Assembly (NCBI GenBank): GCA_947474485.1
Contig: CANJJP010000081.1
Span: 1-7,000 of the forward strand
Length of the DNA stretch: 7,000 nt
From: Bacteroidota bacterium
GTDB lineage: Bacteria > Bacteroidota > Bacteroidia > B-17B0 > Aurantibacillaceae
Reading direction: 5' to 3'
Shown here: piece after piece, positions 1 to 4,230 of the stretch
How the letters are laid out: each line of letters begins with the position of its first letter
How positions within the stretch are numbered: the stretch's first letter is position 1
Made by a program: the position numbers and the translations under genes
The notes under the pieces: generated by a model
Told to the model about the DNA's origin: nothing
Database searches by the model: none
Seen by the model: only the letters and a program-made list of their open reading frames with translations

Positions 1-1086
1 CTCATCTTTACCAATTTTAATATACTTGTGTATCGTTGCTAATTGTTCTTTCGAATTAATTGCCCCAATGTCGGTGTTCTTATCTAATGGGTCGCCAACG
101 ATTAATGTTTCGATACGATTTTTTAATTTACGAATTACTTCGTCAGCAACACCTTCTTGCACAAACAAACGTGAACCTGCGCAGCATACATGACCTTGAT
201 TAAAGAAAATACCGTTGATGATTCCTTCAACAGCTTGGTCAATTGGAGCATCTTCAAAAATAATGTTAGCTGCTTTACCACCTAATTCTAATGTTACTTT
301 TTTATCTGTTCCTGCAACTGCACGTTGAATAATTTTACCTACATCAGTACTTCCAGTAAATGCAACCTTGTTTACATTAGGATGATTTACAATTGCAGCA
401 CCAGTTGCCCCGTGTCCTGTAATAATATTTACAACTCCATTAGGTAATCCAGATTCCTGAATAATTTCAGCAAGTTTAAGAGCAGTTAATGGAGTAGTTT
501 CTGCTGGTTTTAACACAACAGTATTACCTGTTGCTAATGCAGGTGCTATTTTCCAAGCAGCCATTAATAATGGAAAATTCCAAGGAATAATTTGCCCCGC
601 TACACCTAATGGTTGTGGGTTTCTATTTGGAAATGCATATTCTAATTTATCTGCCCAACCTGCATAATAAAAGAAATGATTTGCAGCTAATGGAACATCC
701 ACATCTCTACTTTCACGAATTGGTTTACCGCCATCCATTGTTTCGATAACAGAAAACTCACGCGCGCGCTCTTGCATTAAACGTGCAATACGGAAAATAT
801 ATTTTGCACGCTCTGCAGCAGGCATTTTCTTCCATGTTTTATCGTAAGCATTTTTTGCAGCAGTAACAGCTAAGTCAACATCCTTTGCGTCTGCATCTGC
901 AACTTCTGCAAGTTTTTCTTCAGTAGCTGGATTAATAGTGTCGAAGTATTTTCCTTTACCCGGTTTTACAAATTTACCGTTAATGAATAAATCATATTTT
1001 TTGTTTAAACGAATGTGATCCTTTGCTTCTGGTGCCGGAGCATAATCCCATTTAAATTCGTTTGATGTTGTTTCTTTCTTTGCCAT
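1..1086 (-). CDS. Aldehyde dehydrogenase (ALDH superfamily), 3'-truncated by window edge
   Basis: The first 362 codons of an NAD(P)-dependent aldehyde dehydrogenase are visible, starting MAKKETTSNEFKWDYAP. The family is usually about 480-510 residues, so roughly the last quarter lies beyond position 1. All catalytic landmarks are present: IPWNFPL with the oxyanion Asn170, the nucleotide-binding FTGSTDVG around 243-250, LELGGK with the general base Glu267, and FFNQGHVCCAGSR with the nucleophile most likely Cys301. Their spacing matches ALDH1/2-type enzymes. It oxidises an aldehyde to a carboxylic acid in the cytoplasm. Because deoC lies directly upstream on the same strand, I infer acetaldehyde from deoxyribose-5-phosphate as a likely substrate; the sequence alone does not fix specificity. 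The start follows an A/T-rich leader without a Shine-Dalgarno sequence, as usual in Bacteroidota. No promoter of its own is evident, so it is probably co-transcribed with deoC across the octamer array. The family call is very secure; the substrate is not. Confidence 0.96.
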   Translation of the reverse strand, partial: MAKKETTSNEFKWDYAPAPEAKDHIRLNKKYDLFINGKFVKPGKGKYFDTINPATEEKLAEVADADAKDVDLAVTAAKNAYDKTWKKMPAAERAKYIFRIARLMQERAREFSVIETMDGGKPIRESRDVDVPLAANHFFYYAGWADKLEYAFPNRNPQPLGVAGQIIPWNFPLLMAAWKIAPALATGNTVVLKPAETTPLTALKLAEIIQESGLPNGVVNIITGHGATGAAIVNHPNVNKVAFTGSTDVGKIIQRAVAGTDKKVTLELGGKAANIIFEDAPIDQAVEGIINGIFFNQGHVCCAGSRLFVQEGVADEVIRKLKNRIETLIVGDPLDKNTDIGAINSKEQLATIHKYIKIGKDE

Positions 1087-1214
1087 ACTTATTTAGTTGT
1101 TGAATTGTTGAATTAATGAGTTGCTGAGTAGTTTAATAGTTCTCTAACTCTTTAATTCTACAATTCAATATTTAATTTAATCTCTAACTCTTTAATTCTC
1201 TAACTCAATAATTC
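1087..1214. repeat. Octamer-periodic inverted array filling the deoC-ald gap
   Basis: The 133-bp gap between the deoC stop and the ald start divides into exactly sixteen consecutive 8-bp blocks (1087-1214). Read on the minus strand, seven of the ten blocks from 1214 to 1135 begin GARTT: GAATTATT, GAGTTAGA, GAATTAAA, GAGTTAGA, then after two diverged blocks GAATTGTA, GAATTAAA, GAGTTAGA. The remaining part (1095-1126) carries the same kind of unit on the plus strand: AGTTGTTG, AATTGTTG, AATTAATG, AGTTGCTG. A 19-bp identical direct repeat (1141-1159 and 1181-1199) is spaced 40 bp, that is five units. Because the two halves point toward each other, the transcript can pair, for example about 1202-1214 with 1110-1122 with one mismatch, in several alternative registers. 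I see no open reading frame and no clear promoter here. Function is unknown. It may be a neutral repeat family or an mRNA structure between the two operon genes. Confidence 0.8.
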
Positions 1215-1219
1215 ATTAA

Positions 1220-2128
1220 TTAGTCAACACTAATATAGTCCTTACTAAAGTATACGCCGCGCGCTTCTTTTTCTAATTGTAAAATAATATCGTTTGCTAA
1301 ACTACTTGCTCCAAAACGGAACCATTCGTTAGTCATCCACTTAGGACCTAATGTTTCGTACAACATAACTAAATACTGTAAAGCACCTTTAGCTGTTGAA
1401 ATTCCACCTGCAGGTTTCATTCCAATCATTATTCCTGTTTTATCGTAATAATCTTTTATTGCTTGTAGCATTACTAATGTAACAGGCATTGTTGCAGCAG
1501 GCTGAATTTTTCCTGTTGATGTTTTAATAAAATCGGCACCTGCATAAATTGCAATATCACTAGCCATTCTAACATTATCTAATGTAGAAAGTTCACCAGT
1601 TTCAAAAATTACTTTTAATCTAACTTTACCGCAAATCTCTTTTATTTGTGCAATTTCATCAAACACAAAATTGTAATTACCTTTTAAAAATTCGCCACGA
1701 GAAATTACCATGTCAATTTCATCGGCACCATTATCAATAGCGTATTTAGTGTCTTCTGCTTTTATTTTAAAAGTTGAATTACCACTTGGGAAAGCCGTTG
1801 CAACAGAAGCAACCTTTACCGTCGAACCTTTTAATGCATCCTTAGCTATTTTTACATAACTTGGATAAACGCACACAGCTGCTGTGCTTGGAAGGTCAGG
1901 CAAGGCATCATGTGGATGCATTGCTTTATAACACATTTGTTTTACTTTTCCATCCGTGTCTTTACCTTCAAGGGTTGTAAGGTCAATCATGCTAAGTGCA
2001 AGTTTTAAACCTTGTACTTTTGATGCTTTTTTTATGCTTCTCGTATTAAAACGTGCAACACGCTCTTCAATTCCAACTTGGTCGATAGTTGGAGTGTTTG
2101 AGAAATCGGGAATTACTATTTTGCTCAT
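1220..2128 (-). CDS. deoC: 2-deoxyribose-5-phosphate aldolase (DERA)
   Basis: This is a class I (Schiff-base) aldolase that cleaves 2-deoxy-D-ribose-5-phosphate into D-glyceraldehyde-3-phosphate and acetaldehyde, the last step of deoxynucleoside catabolism in the cytoplasm. I choose the ATG at 2128, giving 302 residues beginning MSKIVIPDF. An upstream in-frame ATG at 2215 would add 29 residues rich in Leu/Ile/Phe that overlap the promoter and fit no DERA. Visible active-site motifs, numbered from 2128, are AAVCVYP with Cys86, EIDMV with Asp139, DFIKTSTGK with the Schiff-base Lys202, and MKPAGG with the second Lys238. The protein is longer than the 259-residue E. coli enzyme. Its N-terminal helix region and motifs such as IDLTTLEG and CYKA resemble the long, human-type DERA. 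It heads a likely two-gene operon with the aldehyde dehydrogenase downstream, which could consume the acetaldehyde. The function call is secure. Confidence 0.96.
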   Translation of the reverse strand: MSKIVIPDFSNTPTIDQVGIEERVARFNTRSIKKASKVQGLKLALSMIDLTTLEGKDTDGKVKQMCYKAMHPHDALPDLPSTAAVCVYPSYVKIAKDALKGSTVKVASVATAFPSGNSTFKIKAEDTKYAIDNGADEIDMVISRGEFLKGNYNFVFDEIAQIKEICGKVRLKVIFETGELSTLDNVRMASDIAIYAGADFIKTSTGKIQPAATMPVTLVMLQAIKDYYDKTGIMIGMKPAGGISTAKGALQYLVMLYETLGPKWMTNEWFRFGASSLANDIILQLEKEARGVYFSKDYISVD

Positions 2129-2143
2129 AATTGTTAATGTATT

Positions 2144-2151
2144 CAAAAATA
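2144..2151 (-). promoter_or_regulatory. Putative -7 promoter element for deoC
   Basis: On the minus strand this reads TATTTTTG, a full match to the Bacteroidota sigma-70-type -7 element TAnnTTTG. It ends 15 bp before the deoC ATG at 2128, so the leader would be only about 10-12 nt. No convincing TTG is seen at the -33 position; a CTTT around 2171-2174 is the best candidate. A transcript starting here could not include the upstream ATG at 2215, which supports the 2128 start. Confidence 0.5.
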
Positions 2152-2196
2152 GTAATAAATATGAAATTTTAAAGCATTTTTTGAGCATGATTTGAC

Positions 2197-2204
2197 TAAA
2201 TTTG
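2197..2204 (+). promoter_or_regulatory. Putative -7 promoter element for the acyltransferase gene
   Basis: TAAATTTG matches the Bacteroidota TAnnTTTG -7 consensus and ends 12 bp before the ATG at 2217, which implies a leader of only about 7-9 nt. No clear -33 TTG is present at the usual 19-21 bp spacing. The box is back-to-back with the deoC box (45 bp between them), so the upstream contact regions of the two promoters would fall on the same few bases near 2170-2178. Confidence 0.5.
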
Positions 2205-2216
2205 TTTTCCTTCATT

Positions 2217-3473
2217 ATGGGATTTTGTGAAACAATAGATAGAATAATTGGAACTCAACGTAAAAAAAAACTTTACGATGATTATTCGTTTACCATTTTC
2301 TCTAAGGCAAACACTATCCCTGAAGACAAGTGGACTGCTTGTTTAGGTAATTCTAATTTGTTTTTAACCTTAAAATATCTTCATGCAATTGAACAATTGC
2401 ATGAAGACTCGATGTATTTTAGGTACATTATGGTTTTTAAAAAGGACCAGCCAATATTAGCGTCTTATTTTCAAATAAATGATTTTACAGCTGATGTATT
2501 TGGTGATTTAGTAGCAGGGCAATTACAGGAAATACAATCGAAACGCTCAAAATTATTCGAACATTATTTAGACCATAATAAAGATAAAGTTGTTTTTAGA
2601 TTGGTTACTTGTGGCAATAATTTTATTAGTGGTGAGCATGCTTTTTCTCATTCAAATGTGATTTCTAAAAAAATTGCTTTTCAAATAATGAATAAAGTTA
2701 TTGAAGTAGTAGGAAAATCGGAGAAGCTTCGCGGCAAGATTTCCGCAACAGTAATAAAAGATTTTGAAGAACATACTGCAGTAAAACGTCCTTTGTTTAA
2801 CGATAAGTTTGTAGAGTTTTCGGTTGAACCAAATATGGTAATTACAATCCCTAAAGATGTAAACTCTATCGAAGATTACATTAAATTATTTTCGAAAAAG
2901 TACAGGAACAGAGCAAAGAGTATTTTTAAATGTTCGGATGGAGTAGAGAAGAGACAATTAAAGTACGAAGAAATAAAAAAATACAATGCTCAAATTTATG
3001 AATTGTACGAACAAGTATTTGTACGTGCAAAATTTAAATTAGTAAAACTATCTTACGATTATTTTGCTGAAATGCAGCGCAAAATGCCTGAGCAATTTGA
3101 GGTTCATGCTTATTTTAAAGATGGAAAATTAGTTGCTTTTAAATCAGCATTTATTTTAGAAGATTGTATTGAAGCCCACTTTATAGGTTTTGATTATGCT
3201 ATAAATAAAGATTTAGAGTGTTATCAAAACTTACTTTACGATTTTATTGAACTAAGCATTGAGAAAAAGAAAAGCATTTTACAATTAGGCAGAACGGCAT
3301 CAGAAATAAAAAGTACTGTTGGCGCCAAAGCCGAGCCTTTGGTATGTTATGTAAAACCACAGAACACAGTAAGTAAAATGATTTTAAATCCTTTCATTTC
3401 ATTTCTTCAACCATCAGAGTGGATACCGCGTAATCCTTTTAAGGAAGAGGCGGAAGTTAGCGAGCAAGCATAA
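2217..3473 (+). CDS. GNAT-superfamily / FemAB-like acyltransferase, substrate unknown
   Basis: This is a 418-residue soluble protein starting MGFCETIDRIIGTQ at the ATG 2217. A TTG at 2202 would overlap the predicted promoter and is not preferred. No signal peptide or membrane span is visible. It resembles the peptidoglycan-biosynthesis/FemAB-like and BioF2-type GNAT proteins, which have two tandem acetyltransferase folds. The first half carries FLTLKYLHAIE (about 49-59) and CGNNFISGEHAF (about 132-143). The second half carries the basic stretch FSKKYRNRAKSIF (about 225-237), a beta-rich core with YFKDGKLVAFKSAF (about 299-312), and LGRTASEIKSTVGAK (about 357-371), like the conserved C-terminal loop of this family. 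Such enzymes move an acyl or aminoacyl group onto an amine, but the substrate here cannot be told. It is divergent from deoC, and no functional link to the neighbours is evident. Codons 54-64 contain a 30-bp palindrome. The fold assignment is fairly likely; the exact family name is an inference from motifs. Confidence 0.72.
   Translation: MGFCETIDRIIGTQRKKKLYDDYSFTIFSKANTIPEDKWTACLGNSNLFLTLKYLHAIEQLHEDSMYFRYIMVFKKDQPILASYFQINDFTADVFGDLVAGQLQEIQSKRSKLFEHYLDHNKDKVVFRLVTCGNNFISGEHAFSHSNVISKKIAFQIMNKVIEVVGKSEKLRGKISATVIKDFEEHTAVKRPLFNDKFVEFSVEPNMVITIPKDVNSIEDYIKLFSKKYRNRAKSIFKCSDGVEKRQLKYEEIKKYNAQIYELYEQVFVRAKFKLVKLSYDYFAEMQRKMPEQFEVHAYFKDGKLVAFKSAFILEDCIEAHFIGFDYAINKDLECYQNLLYDFIELSIEKKKSILQLGRTASEIKSTVGAKAEPLVCYVKPQNTVSKMILNPFISFLQPSEWIPRNPFKEEAEVSEQA
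2378..2407. repeat. 30-bp near-perfect palindrome inside the acyltransferase gene
   Basis: Two 14-bp arms, TCTTCATGCAATTG (2378-2391) and CAATTGCATGAAGA (2394-2407), are perfect reverse complements separated by AA. In the reading frame they encode the YLHAIEQLHED segment, so both arms repeat a Leu-His pair. In mRNA this would make a strong hairpin with a GAAC tetraloop if the inner G-C pair opens. It could be a binding site for a dimeric protein or a chance product of the coding sequence. No T-run follows, so it is not a terminator. Confidence 0.85.
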
Positions 3474-3533
3474 TTACTTTTTATCACATGATGCTTATCA
3501 TTTCTTATAAATTCTTTATTCTAAATTAATTTA

Positions 3534-3541
3534 TACTTTTG
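3534..3541 (+). promoter_or_regulatory. Putative -7 promoter element for phnA
   Basis: TACTTTTG matches TAnnTTTG and is followed by CCACTCATT, a context common after Bacteroidota -7 boxes. Transcription would start near 3546-3548 and give a leader of about 50 nt before the ATG at 3599. The leader is A/T-rich with no Shine-Dalgarno sequence. A -33 TTG is not clear. This suggests that phnA is transcribed on its own and does not depend only on read-through from the acyltransferase gene. Confidence 0.55.
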
Positions 3542-3598
3542 CCACTCATTACATGCAATTAAAAATTGCTATTCTATTAATTAAATTCTAAAATTAAA

Positions 3599-4159
3599 AT
3601 GTCAATTAGTCAAAAACTTAAAGATCGTTGTGGCGATATGTGCGAATTATGCGCTGCAGAAGCTGCAACAGAAGAATATACCGTAAGCCCAAAAAACGAT
3701 GAGTCAATCGAAAATCAAGTAGCAGTTTGTAATACTTGTTTAGCAGCTATTGATGATATGGAATCTGCATTTCACTGGCGTTGCGTAGAAGGAAGTATTT
3801 GGAATCCAGAGCCTAGTGTGCAAGCTTTAAGCTATAGAATTTTGCAAGGATACAAAGAAGAAGACTGGGCAAGTAATTTAATCAACTCAGTTGATTTGGA
3901 TGAAGATACTATACAATGGGCAATGAGCGCGTTAGAAGTTGCAGCAGTGCATAAAGATGCTTTTGGTAATGTATTAGAGGCTGGTGACACAGTTGTGTTA
4001 ACACAAGGCTTAAATGTAAAAGGCACAAGTTTTACCGCATCAAAAGGAACGGTTGTAAAACGTATAAAATTAGTGAGTGATAATACCGATCAAATTGAAG
4101 GAAAGGTTAATGAGCAAGTAATTGTTATTTTAACTAAGTATGTGAAGAAGGCGGTTTAG
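3599..4159 (+). CDS. PhnA/YjdM-family zinc-ribbon protein
   Basis: This is a 186-residue cytoplasmic protein. The N-terminal part has two CxxC pairs, CELC (15-18) and CNTC (44-47), likely binding one zinc ion as in the PhnA/YjdM zinc ribbon. An extra Cys11 lies just before the first pair. The C-terminal part, from KDAFGNVLEAGDTVVL (about 118-133) through VKGTSF and GTVVKRIKLV to LTKYVKK, is the SH3-like YjdM domain. It is longer than the roughly 110-residue E. coli YjdM because a helical linker of about 65 residues (roughly 50-115, rich in Trp, Asp and Glu) separates the two parts. Despite the old name, family members have no proven general role in alkylphosphonate use, and no phosphonate genes lie nearby, so I give only the family. 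The start at 3599 has its own promoter 58 bp upstream and an A-rich leader. It is convergent with the large surface-protein gene and separated from it by a hairpin terminator. Confidence 0.9.
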   Translation: MSISQKLKDRCGDMCELCAAEAATEEYTVSPKNDESIENQVAVCNTCLAAIDDMESAFHWRCVEGSIWNPEPSVQALSYRILQGYKEEDWASNLINSVDLDEDTIQWAMSALEVAAVHKDAFGNVLEAGDTVVLTQGLNVKGTSFTASKGTVVKRIKLVSDNTDQIEGKVNEQVIVILTKYVKKAV

Positions 4160-4174
4160 GTTTCTTGAATCTAT

Positions 4175-4219
4175 AAACAAAAGGAGCTATCGCAATTACC
4201 GCAACTACTCCTTTTGTTT
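4175..4219. terminator. Bidirectional hairpin terminator between phnA and the surface-protein gene
   Basis: Perfect 12-bp arms AAACAAAAGGAG (4175-4186) and CTCCTTTTGTTT (4208-4219) enclose a 21-nt loop. Each strand's transcript would end in a U-rich stretch (UUUUGUUUU on the plus side), and the element lies in the 71-bp gap between two convergent stop codons. The stem is A-U-rich with few G-C pairs, so its efficiency is uncertain, but its placement is what a shared factor-independent terminator requires. Confidence 0.75.
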
Positions 4220-4230
4220 TGGTGCAAATT

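Noticed and set aside
759..769. Alternating pyrimidine-purine run (CACGCGCGCGC) as possible Z-DNA
   Set aside because: It is short and fully explained by codons for an Arg-Ala-Arg stretch in the aldehyde dehydrogenase.
1087..1219. CRISPR array or small RNA gene in the octamer region
   Set aside because: There are no 25-40-bp repeats with unique spacers. The 8-bp period and 40-bp repeat distance do not fit CRISPR, and no promoter or terminator marks an independent RNA.
1956..2195. 79-residue plus-strand open frame
   Set aside because: It lies antisense to deoC coding sequence and its promoter, with no recognisable domain. It is a shadow frame.
3488..3501. ATGAT/ATCAT inverted repeat after the acyltransferase gene as a possible terminator
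   Set aside because: The stem is only 5 bp and A/T-rich, and the following T-run is broken. It is too weak to call.
3832..4026. 64-residue minus-strand open frame
   Set aside because: It is entirely antisense to the well-supported PhnA-family gene and has no domain of its own.
3599..4159. Phosphonoacetate hydrolase function implied by the name PhnA
   Set aside because: That hydrolase is an unrelated enzyme with the same gene name. The CxxC pairs and YjdM domain show the zinc-ribbon family instead.
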